From NCBI GenBank assembly GCA_013397435.1, contig VZRG01001573.1:7528-71527 (forward strand): a DNA stretch of 64,000 nt, given 5' to 3'. This document shows, one piece after another, positions 13,101 to 24,484 of the stretch (positions are counted from its first letter, which is position 1; each line of letters starts with the position of its first letter). Both the position numbers and the translations under genes were made by a program. The DNA comes from Erythrocercus mccallii. Its lineage: Eukaryota; Chordata; Aves; Passeriformes; Dicruridae. Under the pieces are notes generated by a model. It was given only the letters and a program-made list of their open reading frames with translations. It ran no database searches and was not told the DNA's origin.

Positions 13101-14375
13101 CTCCTTTGATTTAGATAATATTATTGAAATGAATAAACTGTTTCCTTGCACACCTATTTCTAGGACAGGACCTGACTGCTGTGAAGCACTGTCCTGTTGT
13201 TTGCAGCGTGAAACGAGGAGTCACAAGCTAACACGCCTGACTGAACTTCCTCATATTAACTGCTAACCAAGAGCTGGGCTTCTGCTTTGTGTGTCTCACT
13301 GATCTTCAGAGAAAACTGGCTTGGAGGATGAGAGGTGTAGGCGGGGAGAGTGATAGGAGGAAGGGTCATAGACAGTTTTGTGTACTAAACATTCCCCCTA
13401 CGCAAATGGTACTCTGGGGGTGGCTGCCATTCTCAGTTTCAAATTTAAAAGCCACAATCCAAAAATAAAAGCACTGTCACTACAAATAGTAGAAGTGAGG
13501 CCAACAAGTCAAATCTGGGCTGGTGCTTTGTTATTTTTTTGAAAGGTGAATGTGTGTGGGCTGTGAAGATTATTTGAGCAAGTCACTTTTGAGAAGGAAG
13601 AACAATATGGGAAACAAATGAAAAGTGTTTTAGCTGTTGAAAATTTCCTTTTTCATAATAACAATTGAATGGAACATATTAGTAAAACTCACTTACTGTA
13701 CACCCACATTGTATAATTTTTAGAGAGTATGTTGGGTGCTTAATCCAAGATACCAAAGAAGAATCTTAATCACTTGATTAAAATTTACTTAATCACTTGA
13801 TTAAAATGTGGTTCAGCATGGCATGTAGTTTTAGACAGGAAGAAGGACTATTTATGATGGTCAGTTAGTACATAGTAAATTAAAGGGTGAAATTACAGTC
13901 TGCTTTTTACCTACATTCATTCCCCATGAGTACACTTCTATCCTTACATGGCGAATGGAGTAGCCAGTGCTGCCTCGCAGGTGAAGCTGCTGTGTCACTG
14001 CATCTTCCTCCCTTCTATCCTCATCTTCCTCTCCTGGTATGACTTGCCCCATTTGCAGCAAATCCGATCCCTGCACTGTGGTGCCACAATGCTCCACAAT
14101 CACAGGCAAGGCTCTCTCTCGCCATGGGGTTTTTTTGCACCTGCATGAAGTGAGCTGTTTCTGGCAGGCTGAGGCTCCTGTTGTGGGGGTGAGTGGCTGA
14201 CAACTACTACCAGCACTGCCCCTAAAGCCTGTCAGACCCCTCAGTCTCAGTTTCCCACTGTCCATCCCATTGCATATCCATGTGTACGGCTGTGGGATCC
14301 TTTTTGTGGTCTTTCACCTGCATCTGTGTGTGCATGTTCTCTTCTGCTGGTATTTGTCTGCCTGCAGATGCACAG
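7125..14375. other. Intergenic DNA, no gene recognised
   Basis: Seven kilobases of mostly AT-rich sequence. Open frames are short and unrelated to known proteins. About 10,870-11,740 is compositionally odd, with many degenerate CCTAA- and GGTTTAGG-like words (see findings). A palindromic 20-bp direct repeat lies at 13,765-13,807. I see no RNA genes and no credible exons. Confidence 0.5.
13765..13807. repeat. Two-copy 20-bp direct repeat, each copy palindromic
   Basis: The unit CTTAATCACTTGATTAAAAT occurs at 13,765-13,784 and again at 13,788-13,807, separated by 3 bp. Each copy contains the inverted repeat TTAATCA-CT-TGATTAA, which resembles a homeodomain dimer site. Function is unknown. Confidence 0.85.
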
Positions 14376-14379
14376 AAAT

Positions 14380-14706
14380 GGTGTGGCCTCACCTTGAACA
14401 TTGTGTGCAGTTTTGGGCACCACAATATAAGAAAGACATTAAAGTATTAGAGAGTGTCCAAAGGAAGACAACAAAGATGGTGAAAGGCCTCGAAGGGAAG
14501 TTGTGTGAGGAAAGGCTGAGGGCACTTGGTCTGCTCAGGCTGGAGGAGACTGAGGGGAGACCTCAGTGCAGTTACAGCTTCCACGTGAGAGGAAGAGCAG
14601 GGGCAGACACTGATCTCTTATCTCTGGTGACAGTGACAGGACCTGAGAGAATGACCTGAAGATGTGTCAGGGGAGGTTTAGATTGGATATTAAAGAAAGG
14701 TTTTTC
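14380..14706 (+). mobile_element. CR1 LINE fragment, plus orientation
   Basis: The sequence has the sense-strand text of the CR1 3' region. It includes the segment for 'CCTTGAACATTGTGTGCAGT', then a 'GGGCACCACAATATAAGAAAG' block in decayed form, then 'GAGGAAAGGCTGAGGGCACT', and ends near 'TAGATTGGATATTAAAGAAA'. It is truncated at both ends, has no intact frame, and lacks the terminal 8-mer repeats. An 'open' stretch at 14,270-14,659 is only this relic. Confidence 0.85.
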
Positions 14707-14709
14707 TGC

Positions 14710-17700
14710 CAGGACTTTCCATTTTTAAGGCTTGTGTATTTTATCTGGGAAGAAGTTCAAGACCACCAAATAATTAGGGATTATTACTGGCCTTAACTGG
14801 AACTGAAACAGAAGTAAGAATAAAAGGTGCTGGTCTGAGTCTCTGGTCATAAGCCTTTTTGTCTAGGAAAAAAGTCAGGCGGAAAGACAGTTAAAATAAA
14901 CATGAATTAATAAGGGAAGGATATCATATAGTTTCTGCTGACTCTCAGGATCTTTTCCGATGTTTGTTTTGCTTGGCCTTTCTATCGGCATCAAGGTACA
15001 AAACCCTACAGCTTGAATTTCAGTGATTTCCCTTTGAAACAAGATAGTGTTTCACCTCTCCAAAGACTGAAGGCTGAACTCCTATCACAGCTGTGATGGT
15101 AGAAGTGTGGAATAACTTCCCTGGCCTCAGTCTCAGTTGCTGTAAATAATTTTATGACCTGTGGTTTTAGCTAGGCTTTCCTGTTGTTCTTGTGTGTGAG
15201 GGGGTTTTATGAAGGTGGTTTTTTTCCCTTAACATATTTTTTGTAATGATAGCAGTGTCTTCTGAAAAGCCCTGGATTGACACTCTGGACATCAAAGTCC
15301 CTGCCCACAGTGCACATACTGAAATACTGCCCAGATGATGTTGTTGAAGCATAACTTGAAGGGATCATTTGTTAAGAGCTGAGGATAATTCAGTCTCTAA
15401 AGCTACTCAGGATCTGGCCCTAAGCAGCTACAACAAAGATCAGTTTATCCCCAGACTCCTTCACCTTTTTTTCTCCTCCCCTCTGAGTCTGTTTAAAGCA
15501 TTTCCCAATATCTTATTCTTTTAGATATTTTGACAGTAGAGTGAGTAATTTTCCCCTATCTCATGGTCATAATGCTGATCATTGGAGGTACAGTTGCTTT
15601 TCATGCAGTCTGGTTAATTTGGACACCCAACTTTTGTGTACAATGTATGGCTCTTAACATCCTGCAAATACGTCTCATACCTGGTCACCAGGTGGATTAG
15701 TCATGCCTGGTCACCAACATTTAGTTCTGAATTCTCTCCTACAGCTTTTATTCACACTTTTACTCAGACGTTCTGTCTTTTGATTTCCAAGGGGTCCTGG
15801 TTACAGCTGGGTTCCAGCTCTGCAGGATGTGGGCTGGCTGTGTCACACCTCAGCACACCACTGGTGTCACTGGGTAGCACACATGGGCCAGGATGGCAGC
15901 ACTGACAGTTGCAGTGGACAGGAAAGGTAGTGCTGAGAAAAAGATTTAATGGTTTTTGTCAAGGCAGAATCTTCCATGCAGGAGACATGCACTTTTCTTG
16001 TAATAGCAGCTATGTTATCTCCGGTCCTATAAGAAAACACGCATTTACAATTTCTTATCTCAGATGTGAAGGGATGTCCTGACCTGCATCTTGTTTTGTG
16101 GCATTTTCAACAGACAGAAAAATATCAAAATCTTCAAGGGCTGATTTCTTCCTGATAGAAATACTTTGTGCTTTATTTGTGATGTTTTGTTCTGGATGAA
16201 ATCAAAGATGCCTGCATGTAGTGAGTTCTTCCAAAGCCCCTCAAAGGCAAATCTGGGGAATTGGATTCCTCATTATTGTTGCAGGACATCAGACCATCAT
16301 TTGGACTGGTCTCAGGAAGAAAAAAGCCAACAATTAGCAGGTACTTCAATTCCATTTATATGTTTGTATTGTTTCTTAAGTTACATATAGATAAAAAATC
16401 TAAGTTTCAGTGGATGAAGTAATTCATAAACCTGAGGCAAGTTTTATGTTTTGTCAGCATTTTTAAATTTTGTTGTCTGGCTTGGATTTTCTAAGTGTAT
16501 ATTTTTATCTGATCTCTCTGAAGACAGGGGTGGTTTCGAAGTAACTTCCTAATCTTAATTTTAGTTTTAAAGAAGTGGTTATCCTTAACACCAGAACATC
16601 TCAAGCAAGTTTTCAGCTGGTCCAAAATACCCAGAGGGTAAGATAATGTTGTCCACAGGAACTGCACAGGCCAGTTTGAAAGCTGGTGTTGTGGAAATTG
16701 GCAGAAGCAACAGCATGTCCCAGTGGCTAATGGCAATGAGGAAGCGGTCTGGCATGTGGCAAGGTGAGGACAAACCTCACCTGAACCTCAGGTGTCCCTA
16801 TGAAGCAGTTCTCAGCTTTCAGGGACAGTCTAGGTGATATTGCAAGATTGGAAATGTCAGCCTGAGGCAAAGCATTGCCCAATGCCGCATTGTAGGGAAA
16901 TACTTTCACTAGCAAACTCAGCACTGCTCTGATTCCAAGGAATAAGTTCACAGCTCTGGGAGTGCATGAATTGCTCATGGTAGCCAATGTCATGAAACAC
17001 ACCTGTCCTTGGGCAGCAGTATTAGTGGGACACAGCTTCTTCCATGTTGGATATGAATCTGACAGCTTTTTTTTTCCCAGTATTTTCTGTTCCATTAGTG
17101 GTGGTGGCAGTCTTTGCAGCAACACTGTGAAAAATCCAGGTTCAAGTCTTCCTTTGTGTGTCTGGGGTGGTACAAACCCCTGTTGACCAGATGCTCATGA
17201 GAAGAAGTGCTGGGAAGTAGAACCAGACACTTGGATTGCAGTTTCTATCCGTGGGATTCTCCACACACTTCATTGTATGACACTGCACATAAAACATACC
17301 ATCCTCCTGCAGCCTCCAGGCTGCATTCCCTCCAATAAAGGAGTTTATAGCCACTCTATAAACCTCACAGAGACCTGCTGTGCAGCAGCAGATGTAGGCT
17401 TTTGTGTCACAATGGGTTTTCAAATAGCACAATCAGAGCTGGCTCCCAGAGAGCAAGCTGAGGAACAAACCCATGTGAAGGGTTGTGGAGCTCTGTGCCA
17501 GCTGATTTGGCCTGTGTATTATCTGGACTAATTAGCCCAAGTGGAAAGCAATATTGATGCAGTCACTCAGCATCTGCTTTCTGAGCCAGTTTGTTCAGAG
17601 CCAGCTCTGATATTTCTACACAGTAGCACATTGTCTGTGTGAATAAATTCTCCATGCTGCCCATAAAATCCCTCTGTAGCACTCTTACTGCTTGCATGTG

Positions 17701-18950
17701 CCATTGCTAACCCACATTGTTATGTGTCCTGGAGACCTCTAGTATAGGATATACAAGTGAAAAGATCCAAATTTTCCCCATATTATTTGCTGGTAAAGTA
17801 CCTACTTACTACCCTAGATAATCTAGATCACACGTGTTTAATGACTTCTAATATTAAAATTAGTTAATGCTGCTCAGAGATGGCTTTTATTTTGCAATAC
17901 CAGCATTAAAAAGTATTTTGTGTATTGCTTCTAATGTAGCTGCCAGTGTTGGCAAACATATATTCCAGTGGAAAGATTAAGCAGTGTAGACAGCAGTGTA
18001 AAAAGCAAAGTATAAAGTAGGCTTAAGAAAGACATTTCTAAGTGGGTTATCTTCACATGGATATAAAACATAGAGGAAAGAAAATGTAATGCTGTTCATC
18101 AAAGCTATGATCACTTATGTAAGGGTTGAACAAGGATGAGTACTTATGAATAATTCTCCTTCTTTTGACTTCTAGTTGTCCTTTAAAAATATTAAATATG
18201 ATTTAGAAACAGACAATGGAGCACTGGAATGAAAATGCATAGGAAGATTTGGGGAAAAGAGTAAAGTACGTCAAACTGAGCTGAAATCTCTATGAAAAAA
18301 CATATTGAATGTTGGTAAACCTGAAGCCTAAAGGAGCAGTGGTGGAGAAACTCTGTACAACAGTCTTCAAAGAAGAGGATGTCCCTGTTGGAGAAGGGAA
18401 GTCTTTGCAGAAAATAGAGGATGTGTCCTTTGGGGTGTTTATTTGCCAGTGGTGCTGTATCCTCACCAGTCAGGATGCTGCATGGCTGTGCTGACAGCAG
18501 CCTGTTAAGCAGATGGAAGCATTGGACTCAGATCCGGTGGGAAAAAGGACCTGCTGGTGCCAAATCTTGTTACCATGACACCTAATCTGGTTTAGAGAAA
18601 TCTCTAGCAATTTGTAGCAAACTGCCTGAGAGGTGATAACAGATTTAAATTTATGCAAAGAAATTCTCAGAGAAATTCTCAAGTCCTCAAGTGCCGCACA
18701 AAGGATAACAAATATTGGAGGGCAGAAAACATGTTCTAGAGAGGCTGCGGGTTTTTCAGTCATAGCTGTAATGGTGTGTAAATGTTCATGCAAATGTCAG
18801 CACTCAGAAAGCAAAACTTGTGTTTGTTTAAAAGATAGTTGGTGGTAGTGAAGTTTAGCATATTTTGTGCATACCTGAGGTATCATTACCAGAACGGCAA
18901 CTGGTCTTAATCTCCTAATATCAACAGAAAGAGAATTTGTTTCCTTAGCT
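14710..18950. other. Intergenic DNA, nothing recognised
   Basis: No gene, RNA or clear repeat. Minor oddities are a 15-bp near-direct repeat (CATACCTGGTCACCA and CATGCCTGGTCACCA) around 15,677-15,712 and a 12-bp tandem duplication (AGAAATTCTCAG) near 18,658-18,681. The short open frames show no similarity to known families. Confidence 0.5.
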
Positions 18951-18954
18951 AGTT

Positions 18955-19775
18955 TGTTATACTCCGTATATATTAGTGGTCCATACCACTAATAAAAATA
19001 TCTTCGGCTTATCTTTATTTAGGACTCCATCTTTGTGTCATCTGCAAATTTTTCTATGGTTATTTTCTTTTTACTTCCATACCGTTCCATAATGAGCCTC
19101 ACTGAGGACTTGTTGACATCTTTCAGCTAGTTTTGAATATGTGCACTGTTTGGATGATTTGTATTTTGTATCACTCCATCTCTATCAGGATGTCAAGGCT
19201 GAAACACTGAATACACGATGGTTCTTTAGGCAGATTTTTTATCTATTTTGCCAGTATTTTACCTGAAATGGACAAACTGTTTCTTTGTTTGCACAGGTCT
19301 CCCCCCAATATATTTGCGTATTTTTAATGTCGGCACAACAGTTCCTCCAGTCTTTTGGAATTTCACACTACCTGCATTTAAATCCAGGTAACATTAACGT
19401 TGTTAATGCAAAAATGTATCAAGAAGTAACAGTAGGCCAGAGGTACTCCACAGTCTGCTTTTTCACAATTCCTGGGTGCAAATAATGCAGATTGGCTTAT
19501 GTAACAATATTGCAAGAGATGTCTTATATCATCATCTGACCTATTTGCTAACTTGACCACAGTTCGTCATCTTCATGTGATGTGGGAATATCATATTCCT
19601 TCCTCCAAATGTAAACTAAAACTCTTTAGTACTTCTGCATTTTCTGCATTGTTATCAGCAGATTTATAATTTCCTTTGACTAATGGGCCTTCTGTGACAG
19701 CTAGGGTTTATTTTATTCTTAATGCATGTCTAAAATTTCTACTTGCTATCTTAACTTCACTCCCAGCTTCTTCTT
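18955..19775 (-). mobile_element. Ancient CR1/L3-type LINE remnant, antisense
   Basis: Decayed but collinear with the reverse complement of the CR1/L3 reverse-transcriptase region. Landmarks in order are 'GTGTCATCTGCAAATTT' near 19,037, 'CAGCTAGTTTTGAATATGTG' near 19,124, 'GCCAGTATTTTACCTGAAAT' near 19,250, 'CCTCCAGTCTTTTGGAATTT' near 19,346, and 'TTCCTTTGACTAATGGGCCT' near 19,671. The order follows the element from its C-terminal to its more N-terminal RT coding region when read left to right, so the element lies on the minus strand. It is heavily mutated and far older than the other CR1 copies in the window. Confidence 0.7.
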
Positions 19776-19779
19776 TTAA

Positions 19780-22700
19780 CAGATTTCTGCCATATGCTGG
19801 CAGTCACCCACCCCGTGGCAGCCTGTTACAAAAACCTGTCTCTGACAGCTACAAAAGAATCCTCTCAGGAAGGGGCTTCCTGGAAAAAAAGCCACTCATA
19901 CATAGAAGAACCTGAGCTACCTGCAACCCAGAAGGCACCAGAGCCCAGTAATTGCTTGCTGAGACCATCTATACCTGTATGGAGGGTTTCAGCTGTGGTG
20001 GAAAACATTTCTGTGATAAGGAGTGCACATTTGGGTTGAGGGAACTTATGATGTTTAGGATATTCGTGTGAGTGAGCTGCCTGTGCGTGCTGCTGGTGCA
20101 CTGACTGATCCCCTGACAAGCCGAACATGCCTTCAGCAAGGAGGTAACTGAGCCTGTGATGTCCACAAAGCCTTGAGGTCAGGCTGTGGGTTTGCATGAG
20201 CCTGCCAGATCCTGAGAGCGTGACATTCACCACAGTCTCTGTGGCCACTGTGTCAGTGGAGAATGCAGAGGAAGGGCTTTTTGCACAGGCCACAGAAATA
20301 CAAAGAAGGGGAGGAAATGGCTAATACACCCTGCCTTCAGCACAGTAGCAAAACCTAGGCTTGATGTGGTTCTTATAAATCAAGTATACTGATTTGCAAT
20401 AGAGGGGAAAAGATAGAGAGCACATGGACACAACTTCGGGCTGCCTAAATATAAATTCCAAGTGCCACTGAAAGTGCTCTGAGCAGTGGGGGCATGTCTG
20501 CAGCTGCAACTCCAAGGACAGAGGTGCCCCATGCAGCTCCTGTTTCATAGCTCTCAGCTCCTTGGGAAAGCACAGGATGCCTTAAGACATCTCAAAGGCA
20601 AAACAATGCAAATTGTTAGGCATTTGAATTAAGCCCATTGAGCAAGAGTCAGATTAATGTACCATAATTGAGGAAGCTAAGTGGAGATACTTCATTTGCA
20701 AATAAAGCTTCCTTCATAACCAGTGGAAATCTAGGGAATGCACCCTAGTAATTTGATAAAGAACAAGGAGTTGCATTTGGCTAAGTTGAGTAGCTCTTTT
20801 GAAATATTGACCAGGCACAGAACACTTCTGCCTCAACAGAGGCACGTTGTGGCTGGCCAGGTACCTCATCTGGCCCCTGGCTGCTGCTCCTGGGGTGCAG
20901 GGTGTGTGTTACAGCTGCCCTCCCTGTGTAGATGCCACTTATGCAGCATCCTAAGTAATATTAGCCATTTATGTGTGCAACAGGAAAGCCAAAATCAAGC
21001 CCCTAGGACTCCACTACAAAAGAACATTACCCAGCTAGTTTACACAGAGACATTTCAGTTTTGGTATATTAATCTGGAGCTGAATCTCACTTGCTGTGTT
21101 TGATGCAGGACACAGATATGTTGAAATAATTGTTATTTCCAAGCCTAACTTTGTGCTTAGTTTGTTTAGAAAGTAACATTTCTAGACTACATGTCAAAAT
21201 GTAGCTGCAGTGGCCACACCTTTACATGGTTTATTTTTAATCTGTGCAGGATATGACCTAGGCTCAGATGCTCTATTGGTAGAAGCAGAAAGTACCAGCA
21301 GTTTTCTGTCCATTGCACCACCGAGACCTACAGTGTCTTCAAATAATTTATGCACATTAATGACCACAGGGAGAGGAGAGTATTAGCATACCTAGCAATG
21401 TATGCATGACCTGAAGTGAAGGAGGCATACTGATATCATGTGAGCAAGGAGCTGCAGCATTGTATGATTGTCCCTTACAAATTACAGCTTCTGTCACCTC
21501 GGTTTTGCTGAGCTTTATTCCTCATGTGAAGAGATGTTTTGCAAGAGGAGAAAGAGGAAATTGCACAGACTACCAGGCACCAGTCTGTTCACATCAGAAA
21601 CAGAGAATTGTTCTACTTCTGCAAACACATTGGTTCTAATCAAGGCAAAATTCTCTCCACTTTCCTGGAGGAGAATATCACTGGAAATGCCTTATGGCAT
21701 CAGTGCAATTTTGATTGAGCATAAACAGAGGAGAAATCCCTACTTCTTCTCAGCCATTCAACAATTCTGGCCTGATGCTCTGGAGAAGATTCAGCTATGA
21801 ATAGGGCTGAATAATTATTTGGATATATTATAACTGTCAGGAGAAGATTTCAAATTGCTTTATGAACAGCAAGAAAGTAACTCATAACACTTGGTGATGT
21901 AAAGTGAAGGTGAAAGAAAATTAATATCATGCTGAAAATATGTGGTTGGCTTAATTCTGAAAAATACTGGGTTTGGAAAAATAAATGAGCTGCCTTATCA
22001 TTGTACTAAGAGCAGAAATAACCATAATATTAAAAAAATAGAGAGACAAACAAAATTAACATTGACTGCTTACAAATTACAGATTAGAACAGCTCAACCT
22101 CTTCAGATTTTTGGCAGCAGGAATGAGATCTTGCAGGCAGGGACAATTTTATGCTGCACTGCAACTTTTAGTACCTTGTTTCACTGGTGGTTGGATAGCT
22201 CACATGGTTTCTTCCTATAGAGTCTTCCTATAAAGTCTTCTCGTAAAGTCTTCCTATAGACTTCCAGTTTTTCAATTAAATGTATGCTTTGTGGCTACCA
22301 TTTTTCTTACCATTATTATCTGTTCTTGATATGCAAATAAATATTATAATATAGCTGACTGATAGGCTTCAAAGATCAGATTACTGTAACTCCTGCTGTA
22401 TTCCTACTTCATACTGCAATGTTTCACAATGCATGGTCCTGGCATCAGCTCTGTTCTGTAACTCCATGGCATCTCTTGTGCTTGCTTATACTGATCCGCC
22501 CTATACCATAGCTATTTCTGCCTTTTATGGAGCATGGATATAATTTATTGTTTAATAACTTTGTTTTTTGTAAACCATCATGCTAATTTATGGATAGAAA
22601 AATTATCAAGAGGTGAGTCACAGACAATGGCACCCATGTCTCTCCTGTTTCCTTACTCTCATTTCAAGGTTCACACTTTTTCATTAGGACTGATACAGTT

Positions 22701-23450
22701 TGATGTTTAAACTTCTCTTGAAAATGCTGAATTTTGGTACATTCTTCAATCTAAAGTGGGGTGTTGGGGTCTGGAGTCTTCTGTATTATGTCTGTCACAG
22801 AATGTTTGCTCTTCAGGGCTAGACTGCAGGGTACCAGACAGCTTCCCCAAGGAGACAGCACTCCTTTGTTCAGTTCTGGCTGTGTTCTTGGCTTATTAGT
22901 TGAATTCTTGGCACAGTTGTTGGACAGATGTCCACAGCAGTCACAATCACAAGACTGTTTTGGGTCTTCTGGTTGTTAGGTTTGGTTTCTAAGGAGCTTT
23001 CAGCTCCCTTTTCATTGTCTGTGCCCTTTTGAGAAGTAACTGTCCTCTCCACCACCTTTCGGAAGGGTGAGACAATTTTCTACATAGTTCTGACCTCTCT
23101 CATCCCGATAGCATTGCTATGTCACAGTAATTCAGTTATATCAAATCCACGGATACTTCTTAACCATTGGAGAAAAGGTAAAAAACCCCAAAATTCAGAG
23201 GTGCTATCTCTGCTAACTTTTTATTGCTTGTACTAGCTTCACCTGAGTCTTGCAGGAAGTCCCAGCAAAATTTATGGTGAATGTACCAGGCAGTGGATTG
23301 AGCCTGATGAAATATGACACCATGACTCAGATGCTAAGAGCCAACCTACAGCTCATCAGGTGACTACAGAGTAATCAGCTGAGGTGTTCCCATAATGATA
23401 AGGAAATAATTTGTGTAACATATTTTAAGAGCAGTGATGATAATGAAAGA
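19780..23450. other. Intergenic DNA, nothing but a small tandem repeat
   Basis: No gene recognised. Open frames up to about 140 codons on the minus strand (19,865-20,293) have no family resemblance and no supporting splice context. The only structured sequence is the 13-bp tandem repeat listed separately. Confidence 0.5.
22211..22262. repeat. 13-bp tandem repeat, four copies
   Basis: Four consecutive units of the form CTTCCTATAGAGT, with variants CTTCCTATAAAGT and CTTCTCGTAAAGT and a final CTTCCTATAGACT. The third unit is the most diverged. It looks like a small local slippage product. Confidence 0.85.
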
Positions 23451-23454
23451 ATGT

Positions 23455-24480
23455 TTTTATTGGTCCTATGGAAGGTCCATCTAGCCCAGTACTTGGTTTC
23501 TCCAAAACCTTCAAAGTGGTGAATGTTCTGGAGGGAGAAGTGTTATATTTTTTTTAATTGATGATGGGTTTTTCTGCTTCAGGTTTTCCCAGGCTCACTT
23601 GAAACCTGACTGAACTCCTAACATCCACAGCATGCTGAAGCAAGGAGATCTATAGCCTAGTCACACAATCAACATATTTTGTGGCATTTTCTCATGCCTT
23701 TTTTGCAGTGTGATATCTTGCACTAAAAGGTTTCCAGGCTGTGAAGCTTGATGGATTTGTACTGTGACTTGAGGCTGTTCTCTGATATGTTCTTGGTTCC
23801 CTTGCTGATAGTCACTAAATGTTCTGTTTGCAGTTTTACTGCTGCTGAGTATTGAAGGTTTTTGGAACTCTTACAACCCGAGCTCTCATTCCTCAGTGGT
23901 AATAACCAGCTCAGGGCCCATTTTATTTACTGTTAGGAAGATTTTTGCAATTGTGTGCTCTGCATTTCAGCTTGCTCTGTTGCTCAGTATTATGAAGTCT
24001 CCCCCCACACCCAGCATTTATCTTTACTACCCCAAGTGACTCGATGTCGGCACATTTTTTTCATCTCCTTTCTCACAGTAAGTTTTGCATTATAGTACTT
24101 TTATTAAGTTGTTTATGACTATGTTGAACAGCTTCAATGTCATGCCAGTCCCCAAGGAAGGAAAATGCCTTTCCTCACAGTGAAAACTCTATTTATATCC
24201 TGCCTTCTTTTTCCCATCTTTTTGCCATTCTTTTGGACATTGGTGGTCAATTCCTTGAAAAGTCTTGAAAAGTAGCAGCACTGAAAGTGTTTTAGAAAGC
24301 TGAATAGGCTGTATGTGCTGGATCTCCCTTTTAACATGCCCAGCAGATTTACTTGTGAGAGTCTTTCTAAGAACTATGCTGAATCCTTCATAACACATTA
24401 TTGCCTCTCCTAACTGTTTTGCTGCACTCTATTAATTCACTCTCGTCCAGATGCCATGCCTGTAGAACCCTGACTTTTGG
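23455..24480 (-). mobile_element. Ancient CR1/L3-type LINE remnant, antisense
   Basis: At the left end is a clear 'GGTCCATCTAGCCCAGTACT' block near 23,475, a hallmark of old amniote CR1/L3 3' ends read in antisense. Collinear decayed landmarks follow: a 'CACAGCATGCTGAAGCAAGG' block near 23,627, 'ATGTTGAACAGCTTCAATGT' near 24,121, 'TATTTATATCCTGCCTTCTT' near 24,190, and 'TGCTGGATCTCCCTTTTAAC' near 24,317. The element is in minus orientation and non-functional. Short open frames here are relics of it. Confidence 0.65.
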
Positions 24481-24484
24481 AACA

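Noticed and set aside
14270..14659. 129-codon + strand open frame
   Set aside because: The second half is sense CR1 sequence and the first half has no similarity to known proteins.
22211..22262. CRISPR-like array
   Set aside because: Units are contiguous 13-mers without spacers in a vertebrate genome. It is an ordinary tandem repeat.
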